Shown here: positions 17,119-26,454 of the stretch, piece by piece | Numbering within the stretch: the stretch's first letter is position 1 | How the letters are laid out: every line of letters starts with the position of its first letter | Source of the DNA: Bacteroidota bacterium | GTDB taxonomy: Bacteria; Bacteroidota; Bacteroidia; NS11-12g; UBA955 | Reading direction: 5' to 3' | DNA: 64,000 nucleotides | Assembly: GCA_030682255.1 (NCBI GenBank) | Contig: JAUXOK010000021.1 | Span: 29,190 to 93,189, forward strand | Notes under the pieces: model-generated | Seen by the model: only the letters and a program-made list of their open reading frames with translations | What the model was told of the DNA's origin: nothing | Database searches by the model: none | Position numbers and translations under genes: made by a program

Positions 17119-18480
17119 TCATTCTTTATTTATGATGATTTCTTCTTTCCAATTAGGTTTTAAATTTATTTTTTTGTAATATAACGGATTGGATAATAAG
17201 TTGTTATTAATATTTTTACTATTATATATTTCTATTAAATATTCTCCTTCTGATAATGGAAGTCTTGCATTTTTTTCTTCAATATTTAAAGAATGAATAA
17301 TACGATTGTCTTTAAATATTAGAACAAATAAATGATAAGCAGAATCATTTTTAATTTTTAATTCACTGAATTCTTTAAATGGTTTATAATTTGAAGTAAT
17401 TATCTTGCTTTGGATGTTAGTATCATCCATTAAAATTAAATGCAAGGAATCGCGCTTAATTTTACTTTCGTAATAGATTAAATTATCATCTTCATAAGTT
17501 ACAGTATCTAATTCTTTAATTTTAAAATTTAATTGTGATTTATATAGCATGTAATGAAATTTTTTAGGTTCACTATACATTTGTAAATTATTTTCAATAG
17601 AAGTGCTTAAAAGTTGTTTTAAATACATTTTTTGACTATCTAAATTATTTTTTAATAACACCATTGAATCCTTATCACTAAAAATTAGTTTTAAATTTTT
17701 AAAACTGTCTTTAAAATTTTTTAAAAGTTCCACACTATAATTTGGATTGTGTGAGCTTTTTTTAATTACAATACGGTCTTTATAACTATCTATTTTATTT
17801 TCTATATCAAAAATAGTTTCAGCGTTTATTTTCTTTAATTTTTGAGGGGATATGGTATCTATCTTGTAATTTGAATTTAAATCAATTTGATTGTTTTTAT
17901 CTTTGTCTTGATAGATGAAATAGTAATAAGTTTTATTTTCTTTCAAACCTTTAAAGCTAGCTCTTTGTTCTAAAAACTCTACTTTATAATCATATTGATT
18001 GATTACAAAAGAATCTGGTTTTTCCGAATATAAATTGATATTTAATTTTTCAATTTTGTGAATGGATGAATAATAAATATTTAATTCAGCTGAATCTAAA
18101 ATATCGCCTGTGGAAAATAGATAATCAAAGTTAAAAAGATTCCCTTCATTGATGTCTTTAATACCTTTATCAATCACCAATTGATAGGTGGTATTGCTTC
18201 TTAAATTACTATCAATATTTAGTGTTATGGTTTTGCCTTTCTGTTTTGCTATGATGCTTGAATGATTGGGTTGTAAATAGATATTTGTTTTAGCGTTATT
18301 CAATTCTACATATTCATCAAATTTTAGTATTATTATTTTATCATTGAAATTGATTGGCTTTAGATTGCTTGATATAATTACAGGTTCTTTTTCGTCTTTT
18401 GCACCTCCTGTCAAGGTTCCTACATTGGCACAAGAAACCAATAAAAAACTTATTATAAAGAATACTATATATTTTTTCAT
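17119..18480 (-). CDS. lipoprotein with bacterial Ig-like (Big_5/SbsA-type) N-terminal domain
   Basis: 453 residues. The signal peptide ends in the lipobox LLVSCAN (Cys about residue 17). Residues 30-110 show the Big_5 pattern often annotated as Ig-like domain-containing protein in Bacteroidota ([31 protein letters not shown] ... [16 protein letters not shown]), followed by a long Lys/Asn/Ser-rich beta region and a conserved [16 protein letters not shown] stretch near 190. It is probably anchored to the outer membrane. Its start overlaps the mnmG stop by 4 bp, so it is coupled to mnmG. Confidence 0.8.
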   Translation of the reverse strand: MKKYIVFFIISFLLVSCANVGTLTGGAKDEKEPVIISSNLKPINFNDKIIILKFDEYVELNNAKTNIYLQPNHSSIIAKQKGKTITLNIDSNLRSNTTYQLVIDKGIKDINEGNLFNFDYLFSTGDILDSAELNIYYSSIHKIEKLNINLYSEKPDSFVINQYDYKVEFLEQRASFKGLKENKTYYYFIYQDKDKNNQIDLNSNYKIDTISPQKLKKINAETIFDIENKIDSYKDRIVIKKSSHNPNYSVELLKNFKDSFKNLKLIFSDKDSMVLLKNNLDSQKMYLKQLLSTSIENNLQMYSEPKKFHYMLYKSQLNFKIKELDTVTYEDDNLIYYESKIKRDSLHLILMDDTNIQSKIITSNYKPFKEFSELKIKNDSAYHLFVLIFKDNRIIHSLNIEEKNARLPLSEGEYLIEIYNSKNINNNLLSNPLYYKKINLKPNWKEEIIINKE

Positions 18481-20330
18481 CTGCCTAAATGAACTAACAA
18501 TACTGAAATATCAGAAGGAGATACGCCACTTACTCTGGCTGCTTGTCCGATACTCATGGGTTTGATTTTACTTAATTTCTCTCTTGCTTCTATGCTTAAT
18601 GATTTTAAACTCTGATAATCAAAATCTGGTTTTAATACATAATTTTCGAGTTTCTTTAATTTTTCTGCCATCAATTGTTCTTTTTCAATATAACCTTCAT
18701 ATTTAATAATAATTTCAATTTCCTCTAAAATGGTCTTTTCTATTTCACTCATTTCATTAAAATAGGGTTTTATATCAAAAACACTTATTTGTGGCCTTAG
18801 AATCAATTTATCGAGTTTTACTTTTTGAGTAATTTCTGATGAACCTTTTTCAATTAAGAGATTATTAATTACACTTGGTTCAATGGATTGATTTTTGATA
18901 AATTTGATAGTATCATGAATTACAGTTTTCTTTTGGTTTAAATCTATGATTCTTTGTTCATCTGCCAATCCAATATCATATCCTAATTGAGTCAGTCTTT
19001 CGTCTGCATTATCCTGCCTTAAAAGTATTCTAAATTCTGCTCTAGAGGTAAACATTCTATAAGGTTCATCAGTTCCTTTATTGATTAAATCATCTATTAA
19101 AACACCTATATATGCTTCAGATCTTTTAAGTACAAACGCTTCCTTCTCGTTTAGTTTTAAGTGTGCATTGATACCAGCCATCAAACCTTGACAGGCCGCT
19201 TCTTCATATCCTGTTGTACCATTAATCTGTCCAGCAAAATATAAATTATTAATAAGTTTTGTTTCTAAAGTAGATTTCAATTGGGTAGGGGGGAAGTAAT
19301 CGTATTCGATGGCATATCCAGGTCTGAAAATCTTTGCATTTTCAAAACCCGGTATTAGTCTCAATGCTTTTAATTGAGTATCTTCTGGTAACGATGTAGA
19401 AAATCCATTGATATACATTTCAATGGTTTTCCAACCCTCTGGTTCTACAAATATTTGATGCCTATCTCTTTCTGCAAATCGATTGATTTTATCTTCTATT
19501 GATGGACAATATCTTGGTCCCAAACCTTGAATACTACCATTAAACATGGGTGATTTTTCAAACCTTTCTCTTAAGGTATCATGAACATTTAAATTCGTAT
19601 ATGTAATATAACAAGGCAGTTGATGATTTAAAGATTTGGTTGTTTTGCTATAAGAAAATTTATCAGGATTTACATCACCATCTTGTCTTTCCATTTTGGT
19701 ATAATCTAAAGAACGACCATCTACTCTGGGTGGTGTACCTGTTTTCATTCTGCCACTTTCAAACCCCATTTTTTCTAAGGATGCGGTAATGCCAACACTG
19801 TTTGTTTCAGCCATTCTGCCTCCACCAAATTGTTTTTCACCTATGTGTATCAGTCCGTTTAAAAAGGTGCCACTTGTTACAACTACAGCTTTGCCTTTAA
19901 TAAGATATCCTAAACTTGTTTTAACGCCACTTGCTTGATGGTTTTCTGTCAAAATATCAATGACATTGTCTTGCAAAAAATCAACATTTGGGTTGTTTTC
20001 TAAAACCAAACGCCATTCTTCTGAAAATCTCATTCTATCAGATTGTGCTCTAGGGCTCCACATAGCCGCACCTTTTGAGCGATTTAGCATTCTAAATTGC
20101 AGCATGGTTAAGTCTGTTATTAAACCCGACATGCCACCAAGGGCATCTATTTCTCTAATAATTTGACCTTTTGCCACACCACCCATTGCTGGATTACAGC
20201 TCATTTTAGCGATAGTTTCCATATTCATGGTAACCAATAACACCTTGCTTCCCATCTTAGCAGCTGCATTGGCTGCTTCACATCCGGCATGACCGGCACC
20301 TACTACTATAATATCGTATTCTTGTTCCAT
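18477..20330 (-). CDS. mnmG: tRNA uridine-5-carboxymethylaminomethyl modification enzyme MnmG (GidA)
   Basis: 617 residues, full family length. FAD-binding N-terminus [20 protein letters not shown], then [42 protein letters not shown] with [20 protein letters not shown] and the C-terminal [19 protein letters not shown]. With MnmE it modifies U34 of several tRNAs, using FAD and a folate carbon. mnmG/gidA is often close to the chromosome origin; here a parS-like palindrome fills the 22-bp gap between it and ybeY. Confidence 0.97.
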   Translation of the reverse strand: MEQEYDIIVVGAGHAGCEAANAAAKMGSKVLLVTMNMETIAKMSCNPAMGGVAKGQIIREIDALGGMSGLITDLTMLQFRMLNRSKGAAMWSPRAQSDRMRFSEEWRLVLENNPNVDFLQDNVIDILTENHQASGVKTSLGYLIKGKAVVVTSGTFLNGLIHIGEKQFGGGRMAETNSVGITASLEKMGFESGRMKTGTPPRVDGRSLDYTKMERQDGDVNPDKFSYSKTTKSLNHQLPCYITYTNLNVHDTLRERFEKSPMFNGSIQGLGPRYCPSIEDKINRFAERDRHQIFVEPEGWKTIEMYINGFSTSLPEDTQLKALRLIPGFENAKIFRPGYAIEYDYFPPTQLKSTLETKLINNLYFAGQINGTTGYEEAACQGLMAGINAHLKLNEKEAFVLKRSEAYIGVLIDDLINKGTDEPYRMFTSRAEFRILLRQDNADERLTQLGYDIGLADEQRIIDLNQKKTVIHDTIKFIKNQSIEPSVINNLLIEKGSSEITQKVKLDKLILRPQISVFDIKPYFNEMSEIEKTILEEIEIIIKYEGYIEKEQLMAEKLKKLENYVLKPDFDYQSLKSLSIEAREKLSKIKPMSIGQAARVSGVSPSDISVLLVHLGR

Positions 20331-20336
20331 TATATT

Positions 20337-20352
20337 TGTTCCACGTGGAACT
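20337..20352. promoter_or_regulatory. parS: parS-like centromere site 1 (perfect palindrome)
   Basis: TGTTCCACGTGGAACT: the inner 14 bases GTTCCACGTGGAAC (20338-20351) are a perfect palindrome and match the widely conserved ParB-binding parS form TGTTCCACGTGGAACA at 15 of 16 positions. It occupies the gap between ybeY and mnmG. Confidence 0.7.
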
Positions 20353-20760
20353 CTAATTTAAATTTAAGTATTTGTTTTCTTGTTTTGTCATTTCTTCTTT
20401 GTCGGATTTCTTTTTGTCTTTGTAACCCACAAGATGCAGCACACCATGGTAAATTACGCGTTCAAGTTCCACGTGGAACAAAACTTTGTTTTTTTCAGCA
20501 TTCTCTTTTATTCTGTCATAACTGATATACAATTCACCAAATATTAAATCGTTATCACTGAGGTCATGAGTAATGATATCTGTATAATAATCATGTTTAA
20601 GAAAGGTTTTATTCATTTCTAATAGCTCATCATCAGAAACAAACACAACATTGATTTGTTCAGCCTTCTTAAGATGGTCGTCTAAAATCTGTTTGATGGT
20701 TTTTTTGATAATGTTTTTAACCCCTTTTACAAGTTCGGTTTTTCCGCCAAATTCTATCAT
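20353..20760 (-). CDS. ybeY: endoribonuclease YbeY (16S rRNA maturation / ribosome quality control)
   Basis: 135 residues, short but normal for Bacteroidota. The metal site is [16 protein letters not shown] near the C-terminus: the first two zinc-binding His are present and the third, usually His in GYDH, is replaced within GYKDK, most likely by Asp, as in other members of this phylum. [20 protein letters not shown] is the conserved upstream segment. YbeY trims the 16S rRNA 3' end. It lies 2 bp after the T9SS protein gene and 22 bp before mnmG. The coding sequence contains a parS-like palindrome. Confidence 0.9.
   Translation of the reverse strand: MIEFGGKTELVKGVKNIIKKTIKQILDDHLKKAEQINVVFVSDDELLEMNKTFLKHDYYTDIITHDLSDNDLIFGELYISYDRIKENAEKNKVLFHVELERVIYHGVLHLVGYKDKKKSDKEEMTKQENKYLNLN
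20465..20480. promoter_or_regulatory. parS: parS-like centromere site 2 (perfect palindrome, inside ybeY)
   Basis: AGTTCCACGTGGAACA carries the same perfect 14-base core as site 1 (20466-20479), 128 bp away, although it lies within coding sequence. Two copies of a 14-base palindrome this close together are very unlikely by chance. Confidence 0.7.
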
Positions 20761-20762
20761 TG

Positions 20763-22529
20763 TTATTTTAATACAGTAATCGTACCGTTAAATTGCAGTT
20801 TATCTCCATTAATACCTGTTATATATGCTTTATACATATATACATCTGATTGTACAAAATCCCCTTTTATGTTTGTTCCGTCCCAGCCTAGGTTAATGTC
20901 ATTAATAATAAACACCAATTCACCCCATCTGTTATAAATATAAACTTCAGAAAGCTCTGTATCTAAAAATAATCCTTTTGGTTTAAAAATATTGTTAAAA
21001 CCATTAATCTGTATAGCATTTGGAAAATATACAATAGGTTCAGCTGTAACACACCTTATGTTGCTATAACTTGTGTCTTTCCTTGTAAATGTTGCGTTGG
21101 GGTTGTTTTCAATAGCTCTTATACAATAGCATAATTCGCTGAAACTGTTGCTAAATATAGAATTATCTTTGTATTGACTATTTGTTTCATTGAGGTTAGC
21201 GTTAATGTTCCACGGGGAACTTTTGTTAAAGTCGATGCTGTTTCCTAATAAAACCTCTTGTCTTTCTGTGTTTTTAATAAAACGATTGTATAAACTCCAT
21301 TTTAAATCCTGATCTCCAGGTGCATTCATTACCACATCTAATAAGATGGTTTTAGCAATTTGAGAAGTGTCGAAAATAAAATTACAAGGCCCTTGAGTTG
21401 TAAAATAGTAAGAATATGTATTGCGTTGAACGTTAACTTGGCTGTCGTTGATTTCAATTAATCCTCCATTGGTGTTGATGGTTTTCCATAAAGCAAATGA
21501 AGCGTTATTTTCAGCTTTGTAAATAATTATATTTTGAACCGATGTGCCCATTTCTGTTACAAAGGCTAATTCGATGTGTTTGTTTTGTACAGATGCTTTA
21601 GCAACATAAGAATTTTGACTAGCTATAATAGGAGAGGTGGTAACACATACAATATTTGAGCTAGAACTTGATGTGTTGTCAAATTTGATGGCTCTGATAT
21701 AAAAACAATAGGTATCGCCAAAAGTATTAAAATTATAGGTAAATTGATTGATGTTAGACACAACAGTGCCAACCAATTCATAATTCTGAGCATTGATTCT
21801 TCTGAATATCTGATATTCTTTTACTTGCCAACCAACGTAATTTGTCCAAGATAGACTAATGGTTTTTAAACATTCGTTGTAAACCCTGTTGAGTAGAATG
21901 GTTGAATGACTCTGACTAATTAATGAAGTGTTTTCACAACTGTCGTAAGCAGCTATGCTGTATGTCAATACATTTTGGGTTGGGTTTCTACTGCTATTAT
22001 CTAAAAAATTGGTTTGTTGTGTGTTTTGAATTACTGCATTTGTACCTGTAACATAATAAACCAAATACCCTTTGATATCATTGCTTGGATTATTGGTCCA
22101 TCCAATGATGGTTTTTTGAGTGGCAAAATCTACACTAACAGAATCTATTTGAGAATCAAAAGGTGCTTGATTATCAATGTTTATGGTATCGCTAAAGACG
22201 CTGTCTATGCCATTGCAAGCTTTATTATAAACCAAATAAAACTCCCAATTTCTTAAATTCTTGAGTTTAAGCTGAATATTATCCAATGCATAGTTTTGAT
22301 AATTGCCTAAATACTGATACAAGCCCAAAATATCATCTCTGCCATACAGGCTAAAACTGGTAAAAGAGCCACAATTATCTGTAGGTTTAAACCACAGTAA
22401 ATCAAGGGTTGAGTCGAGTCTATTTAAACAAGCTCTTCGCATTTTAGGGCGACCTTCCACAGCCCAAGATACACTTAGAATATTAAGGAAAACAAGGAGC
22501 AATATGATATGCCTATACCTCACCAGCAA
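20763..22529 (-). CDS. secreted protein with fibronectin-like repeats and T9SS type B (gliding-motility-type) sorting domain
   Basis: 588 residues. The signal peptide is MLVRYRHIILLLVFLNILSVSWA. The body has several fibronectin III-like segments (TIGWTNNPSNDIKGYLVYYV, TISLSWTNYVGWQVKEYQIF). The last ~85 residues are a type B sorting domain: YFPNAIQINGFNNIFKPKG, EVYIYNRWGELVF, GWDGTNIKGDFVQSDVYMYK. It is exported by the type IX system and displayed or shed at the cell surface. It overlaps the upstream M16 gene by 17 bp and is followed 2 bp later by ybeY, so a surface protein is embedded in a housekeeping operon. Confidence 0.88.
   Translation of the reverse strand: MLVRYRHIILLLVFLNILSVSWAVEGRPKMRRACLNRLDSTLDLLWFKPTDNCGSFTSFSLYGRDDILGLYQYLGNYQNYALDNIQLKLKNLRNWEFYLVYNKACNGIDSVFSDTINIDNQAPFDSQIDSVSVDFATQKTIIGWTNNPSNDIKGYLVYYVTGTNAVIQNTQQTNFLDNSSRNPTQNVLTYSIAAYDSCENTSLISQSHSTILLNRVYNECLKTISLSWTNYVGWQVKEYQIFRRINAQNYELVGTVVSNINQFTYNFNTFGDTYCFYIRAIKFDNTSSSSSNIVCVTTSPIIASQNSYVAKASVQNKHIELAFVTEMGTSVQNIIIYKAENNASFALWKTINTNGGLIEINDSQVNVQRNTYSYYFTTQGPCNFIFDTSQIAKTILLDVVMNAPGDQDLKWSLYNRFIKNTERQEVLLGNSIDFNKSSPWNINANLNETNSQYKDNSIFSNSFSELCYCIRAIENNPNATFTRKDTSYSNIRCVTAEPIVYFPNAIQINGFNNIFKPKGLFLDTELSEVYIYNRWGELVFIINDINLGWDGTNIKGDFVQSDVYMYKAYITGINGDKLQFNGTITVLK
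21206..21221. promoter_or_regulatory. parS: degenerate parS-like site 3
   Basis: TGTTCCACGGGGAACT differs from site 1 by one base in the core (GTTCCACGGGGAAC, 21207-21220). It lies inside the T9SS type B gene. Confidence 0.4.
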
Positions 22530-23760
22530 TGCTGTATTTAAACGTTTTAAAGTCGAAAAAATTGTTCGCGCAATTCATTATATCTTCTGCGCTTATTTGA
22601 TTGATGGCTTCAAAGTATCGCTCATAGAAGTCTTTTTCTCCACCCAAGTCAATATTGGTCTTGAGTCTTTCGCTGATATTAAAGGCTCCATCAAAACTTC
22701 TAAGCAAGGCGCCAATCAAGTAATTTTTTGCAGTTTGAAGTTCATTTTCTTCTACTAACTCTGTTTGTAAACGAATGATTTCTTTCTCAATCTCAGATTT
22801 AACCTCTTGGGTTAATTGATTGTTACACTCGCTCGAAATTTTGAAAAGACTGAACGTTCTAAAAGGCGTAATGCTAGAGTGTATGCCATACGTTAAACCT
22901 TTGTCTTCTCTGATATTTTTCATTAATCTAGAACCAAAATAGCCTCCTAAAATTAGATAGGTTAAACTGATGACAAAATAATCTTTGTGCTTTCTATCTG
23001 GTAAAATTTTACCCAAACGAATGGCGTTTTGTGTGCTGTTTTCTTTAGGAATAATTTCAAAAGTTTCTTCAGGTTCTGAAATGCTTTCTTGATAGTTGAT
23101 AGGGGAGATGTTTTCTAGCTCAAAGCCAATGTTTACAAGGGTTTGCTTAATATCATAACTTGTCGGACCAGTATAAATAAAGCAAGGATTAATCAGGTTT
23201 TTTTCTTTAAAATCTAATAAATCTTTTCTTTGAATGGATTGTATAATTTCTTCATCAGAAGAGCGACTAAAAGGATGTTGTTTGCCTAATAAAAGATGAT
23301 TGATAGATCTGCCAGCCAAAAAACTTGTTTTATTAAGATTGATGCGCAGTTCACTTGTTTTTTTACTTTTAAAAACTTCCAATTCTTTTTCATCAAAAAC
23401 ACACTCATCCATCGCATTTTTAACCAAGGAAACAATGGCTTCTAAGTTTTCATTCAATCCATAAATGGCAATGCTAGAACTGTAATAATCGCAGTTTTTA
23501 AACACAAATCCTCCCAATAAATCTATTTCATCAGCAATTGTATGTGCCGACTTTTGAGCTGTGCCACTCATCAATAAATCTAAGGCATAAAGCGCGTGGA
23601 ACTTATTGTCCGCAAAACCAAAACCAGCCTTAGGAAAATTGATTTCCAATTTAAAAACCCCTTCTTCAGAATGGATTCTGTAGATATTTTGTTGTGCATC
23701 AACAAAACCTGTATGAATGGTTTGAATGGGTTTAATATCGGGTGCTATGCTTCTATTCAT
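22513..23760 (-). CDS. M16 family peptidase-like protein, non-catalytic partner
   Basis: 415 residues of the M16 (pitrilysin/processing-peptidase) fold but without the HxxEH zinc motif in the N-terminal part (ALYALDLLMSGTAQKSAHTIAD occupies that place). The C-terminal half has LTYLILGGYFGSRLMKNIREDKGLTYGIHS, the substrate-binding R/Y region that M16 partners supply to the active subunit. The gene overlaps the active partner upstream by 4 bp, so the two most likely form a heterodimer. It has no signal peptide. Confidence 0.9.
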   Translation of the reverse strand: MNRSIAPDIKPIQTIHTGFVDAQQNIYRIHSEEGVFKLEINFPKAGFGFADNKFHALYALDLLMSGTAQKSAHTIADEIDLLGGFVFKNCDYYSSSIAIYGLNENLEAIVSLVKNAMDECVFDEKELEVFKSKKTSELRINLNKTSFLAGRSINHLLLGKQHPFSRSSDEEIIQSIQRKDLLDFKEKNLINPCFIYTGPTSYDIKQTLVNIGFELENISPINYQESISEPEETFEIIPKENSTQNAIRLGKILPDRKHKDYFVISLTYLILGGYFGSRLMKNIREDKGLTYGIHSSITPFRTFSLFKISSECNNQLTQEVKSEIEKEIIRLQTELVEENELQTAKNYLIGALLRSFDGAFNISERLKTNIDLGGEKDFYERYFEAINQISAEDIMNCANNFFDFKTFKYSIAGEV

Positions 23761-24995
23761 GCTTTGGTGGTGTATTGTAGTTTAGAATAGTTGTTTTTTA
23801 ACAAATAATCCTTGCAGATTCTCAGTATATCTTTTTCTTGGATGGCTTTTAAATCCTCTATTTCGGTGTTGATAAGGTTAATGTCTCCCAATCTAAAACC
23901 ATAACACAATGCCATGGCTTTATTTAAGACGGAAGTTTTGGCAAATAAGTTGCTTGTAATCACCTTGTTTTTAACTTTTTCTAATTCATGTGGTTTTAAT
24001 CCTTCAGACAAAATGGTATTGAAAACATTTAAAATACTTTGTTCTGCTATTTCAAAAGAGGTGCCTTCAGTTAATTTTCCTTCTACAATGAATAAGCCTT
24101 CGTCCATGTCTCCTGAAACATAAGCGCTCACATGTGTGAAGTGTTTGTTCCTTTTAACCAATTCCTCAACAAAACGAGAAGACTCTGTGCCAGACAACAT
24201 ATCAGACAATAAATCGAAGGCAAAATAATCTTTGTGCATGCGTTTCACCATATTAAATGCCAAATAAATGGCGTTTTGTGGAACATCTGCTTCTACCGTT
24301 TCTTGCCTGATGGCGGTTTTTTCTGGTTCTAGGGGATAAATATTGGGGTTGATAGGGCCAGCAGGAATATCAGTAAACCATTTTTCGGTTAAAGAAATGG
24401 CTTTTTCTAGAGAAATATTGCCTGCCAAACAAAGCACTGCATTGGATGGATTGTAAAACCTTTCGAAAAAGGCAACAACATCAGAGAGTTTAGCCTCTTC
24501 AATATGACTGATTTCTTTGCCGATTGTAGCCCATTGATAAGGATGCACTTGATAGGCGAGGGGTCTTAGTTTTAACCAGGCATCACCATAAGGTTGGTTC
24601 AGATAGCGTTGTTTAAATTCCTCTATAACCACTCCTTTTTGCACAGATAAACTTTTTTCAGAAAAATCTAAACGCAACATGCGATCACTTTCTAGCCACA
24701 AAGCCGTTTCGATATTATCTGCCGGAAGCGTGATGTAATAATTGGTGATATCATTGCTAGTAAAGGCATTGTTTTCGCCTGAAGCCAATTGCAGAGGTGT
24801 ATCAAAAGAAGGCACATTTACCGAACCACCAAACATCAAATGCTCAAACAAATGGGCAAATCCTGTCTGATTGGGGTTTTCGTCTCTAGCGCCAACGTTA
24901 TATAGCAAGTTAGACACACAAAGATTGGTATTTAAATCTTCATGATGAATTAAGGTTAAACCATTTGGCAGCTTATAGGTATTATAGCGAATCAC
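23757..24995 (-). CDS. M16 family zinc metallopeptidase, catalytic subunit
   Basis: 412 residues from a GTG at 24995 (product begins M-IRYNTYKLPNGLTLIHHED). The zinc motif is HLFEHLMFGG (HxxEH) and the distal Glu is in the usual VQKGVVIEEFKQR segment. The family degrades peptides or processes precursors; here it pairs with the inactive subunit encoded 4 bp downstream. An upstream in-frame ATG at 25046 would lie beyond the promoter: TATCTTTG at 25000-25007 ends 4 bp before the GTG, so a leaderless transcript is likely. Confidence 0.92.
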   Translation of the reverse strand: MIRYNTYKLPNGLTLIHHEDLNTNLCVSNLLYNVGARDENPNQTGFAHLFEHLMFGGSVNVPSFDTPLQLASGENNAFTSNDITNYYITLPADNIETALWLESDRMLRLDFSEKSLSVQKGVVIEEFKQRYLNQPYGDAWLKLRPLAYQVHPYQWATIGKEISHIEEAKLSDVVAFFERFYNPSNAVLCLAGNISLEKAISLTEKWFTDIPAGPINPNIYPLEPEKTAIRQETVEADVPQNAIYLAFNMVKRMHKDYFAFDLLSDMLSGTESSRFVEELVKRNKHFTHVSAYVSGDMDEGLFIVEGKLTEGTSFEIAEQSILNVFNTILSEGLKPHELEKVKNKVITSNLFAKTSVLNKAMALCYGFRLGDINLINTEIEDLKAIQEKDILRICKDYLLKNNYSKLQYTTKA

Positions 24996-24999
24996 CTTG

Positions 25000-25007
25000 C
25001 AAAGATA
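25000..25007 (-). promoter_or_regulatory. -7 promoter element TATCTTTG of the M16 operon, leaderless arrangement
   Basis: Minus strand TATCTTTG-CAAG-GTG. It lies inside an ~85-bp stretch nearly identical to the one in front of the zeta kinase gene (around 26455). Confidence 0.7.
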
Positions 25008-25043
25008 AGCAATTTTGAATGTATGAAAATGCTTTAAGCCGAG

Positions 25044-25074
25044 CAAAAAAAAGCGCTCCGAAGAACGCTTTTAA
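25044..25074 (-). terminator. intrinsic terminator with UUCG loop (lipoprotein A)
   Basis: Minus strand AAGCGTTC-TTCG-GAGCGCTT followed by a run of T: an 8-bp stem (one G-U pair) with a stable UUCG tetraloop. It ends the lipoprotein A transcript just before the M16 promoter. Confidence 0.85.
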
Positions 25075-25096
25075 AATATTGGTTTTTAATTTTTTT

Positions 25097-25480
25097 TTAC
25101 CACTCAGTTGTTTTCATTAGAATTGGACCTTCTACTCCACTTGGTAATACTCTGCTACATTCTAACTCAGTTTCAGAATTCCACATAAAAAGCCATTTTA
25201 ATGGATTTGCACCTAAAGAACCAATGATTTCCATGGTGTCGGTATTGTTAATCCAACGCCATGTGCCACCAGAAAAATATTTTCCATCTGGTTTAAAATC
25301 GTGTTGAATTTGGCTTCCTTTATTATACCATTTTTTATTATTGGTCAAAGATGTTTTGTTAAGGGTTTTGGTAGGTGTTGTAGTAGGTGTTGATTCATCT
25401 TTGTCTCCACAAGCTGTAAATCCGATGATGAGTGCTGGCAATAATGCCCAAGCCCAAGTTTTAAAATTAAATGATTTCAT
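25097..25480 (-). CDS. small lipoprotein A (hypothetical)
   Basis: 127 residues. The signal peptide and lipobox (MKSFNFKTWAWALLPALIIGFTACGDKDE, Cys 24) are almost identical to those of lipoprotein B at 26552-27097, yet the mature parts show no similarity. The mature part has a lipocalin-like feel (HDFKPDGKYFSGGTWRWINNTDTMEIIGS ... WNSETELE), with strands alternating with Trp and Gly as in the lipocalin-like domain proteins of this phylum, but I cannot prove it. Single-gene unit with its own terminator. Confidence 0.7.
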   Translation of the reverse strand: MKSFNFKTWAWALLPALIIGFTACGDKDESTPTTTPTKTLNKTSLTNNKKWYNKGSQIQHDFKPDGKYFSGGTWRWINNTDTMEIIGSLGANPLKWLFMWNSETELECSRVLPSGVEGPILMKTTEW

Positions 25481-25553
25481 GTTGAAAAATTGTTATTTGA
25501 ATAGGTAAATTATTGCGAATTAAATTAAACAATTTAAATTAAAAATTTTTTTG
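25399..25553. repeat. duplicated 5' leader and signal-peptide block, copy A (right flank)
   Basis: About 155 bp nearly identical to 27016-27169 (constant offset 1617): the first ~27 codons of lipoprotein A plus 73 bp of upstream noncoding DNA. The noncoding part is at least as well conserved as the coding part. Confidence 0.85.
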
Positions 25554-25621
25554 TAAATATTTGATATACAGAGGAATAAAAATGGAAGCGATAGTGATTT
25601 TTTTGCTAAAAATATCACCTT

Positions 25622-25629
25622 TATCTTTG
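25622..25629 (+). promoter_or_regulatory. orphan -7 element TATCTTTG on the plus strand
   Basis: TATCTTTG with a TTTG 16 bases upstream (25602-25605). No plus-strand reading frame follows. A hairpin with a T-rich tail follows at 25706-25735, so a short RNA of roughly 110 nt is possible. Confidence 0.3.
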
Positions 25630-25705
25630 GAGGGAAAGGTCTCGCTCACATTTGACTTTTGTCTGAAATACGAATTTTTGTGTTTATTGGCCTCAGCTCA
25701 AGACT

Positions 25706-25735
25706 AATAAAAGATTCAAAATCCAATCTTTTATT
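25706..25735. terminator. hairpin terminator at the end of the zeta kinase unit
   Basis: AATAAAAGATT-CAAAATCC-AATCTTTTATT, an 11-bp stem with an 8-base loop, overlapping the stop of the 48-residue gene. It is followed by GTTTTATTTT on the plus strand, so it may work in both directions. Confidence 0.5.
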
Positions 25736-25877
25736 GTTTTATTTTAACAATTTTATTGTCTTTAATGATTACAAGATAGCTTTTTCGCTCTTTTTTAAAT
25801 GCTAACATTTTTTCGTAAGCTATTTCAAGCCCTTTGATGATTTTATTTTTTAATTCAGTTTTTGATTCTGTATTCAT
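25731..25877 (-). CDS. 48-residue protein coupled to the zeta-type kinase (possible antitoxin or modulator)
   Basis: Reading frame MNTESKTELKNKIIKGLEIA... ending ...IIKDNKIVKIKQ. It starts inside the stop codon of the zeta kinase (ATGA overlap), so the two are translationally coupled. The protein is highly charged: an N-terminal helix rich in Lys/Glu, then a short predicted beta hairpin (SYLVIIKDNKIVKIK). I do not recognise a named family. Position and size suggest a partner of the kinase, perhaps an antitoxin, though epsilon-type antitoxins are larger and normally lie upstream. Confidence 0.6.
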   Translation of the reverse strand: MNTESKTELKNKIIKGLEIAYEKMLAFKKERKSYLVIIKDNKIVKIKQ

Positions 25878-26449
25878 AAGTAGTTTTTTAATTCGTTGTA
25901 TTTTGTGTGATTGTAGATTGTGATAGAATCTGAAACAGACATTTCGGCAATTAAAATATGGCCTCCTTCAGAATTATCAAAAATTAACGCTTGGTCAACT
26001 ATTGGTAAATAAATATTAAAAAGATTTTTTATTCCTTTAAAGTACCTTCTTTCAATGACATCTTCAGCGATATTATGTCCACCTTCAGAAACCCTTATTT
26101 TTACTCTTTCTTTTGCTAGTTCAGGATTTTGTAACCAAAAAAACAGTAATATGATTTCATAATTTTTGGATTTAGCTTCAATAACTTTATTTTTATAACT
26201 TTTAGTTGAAAGGGTCGTTTCAAAAGCAAAGTTTTTGTTTTGTTCCAATAAGTCGTTTATTCTGTTTAGCATTATTCTACCTGACTCAAAGGATGCTTTT
26301 TCGGGTTGAAATGGAGATAGTCCCTTCGCTATTTCATCTGCGTTTACAAATTCTTTGCAATCCAATATTTCAGGCAGAATGGTAAACGAAGCGGTAGTTT
26401 TACCTGCTCCATTGCATCCTGAAATAATGAATAACTTTTTTTTCTGCAT
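25874..26449 (-). CDS. zeta toxin family P-loop kinase
   Basis: 191 residues from the ATG at 26449. Walker A is SGCNGAGKTTAS (residues 9-20), followed by the zeta-type substrate region FVNADEIAKGLSPFQPE and the FAFETTLS segment. IRVSEGGHNIAEDVIERRYFKGIKNLF is the Arg-rich lid that contacts ATP phosphates. Zeta/PezT kinases phosphorylate UDP-N-acetylglucosamine; shorter relatives have unknown substrates. The ATG lies 5 nt after a TATCTTTG element, so the upstream in-frame start at 26500 is rejected. It is coupled to a 48-residue gene and flanked by two related lipoprotein cassettes. Confidence 0.85.
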   Translation of the reverse strand: MQKKKLFIISGCNGAGKTTASFTILPEILDCKEFVNADEIAKGLSPFQPEKASFESGRIMLNRINDLLEQNKNFAFETTLSTKSYKNKVIEAKSKNYEIILLFFWLQNPELAKERVKIRVSEGGHNIAEDVIERRYFKGIKNLFNIYLPIVDQALIFDNSEGGHILIAEMSVSDSITIYNHTKYNELKNYL

Positions 26450-26454
26450 CTTTG

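Larger units (their letters stand above)
24996..25085. repeat. duplicated promoter-terminator block, copy A (left flank)
   Basis: Aligns without gaps to 26451-26540 (constant offset 1455 over at least 75 bases), covering the -7 element, the spacer TTGAATGTATGAAAA and the UUCG-type terminator. Copy B is in front of the zeta kinase. Confidence 0.8.

Noticed and set aside
23914..24123. Plus-strand frame within the M16 gene
   Set aside because: Antisense shadow of a well-supported gene with no promoter or motif.
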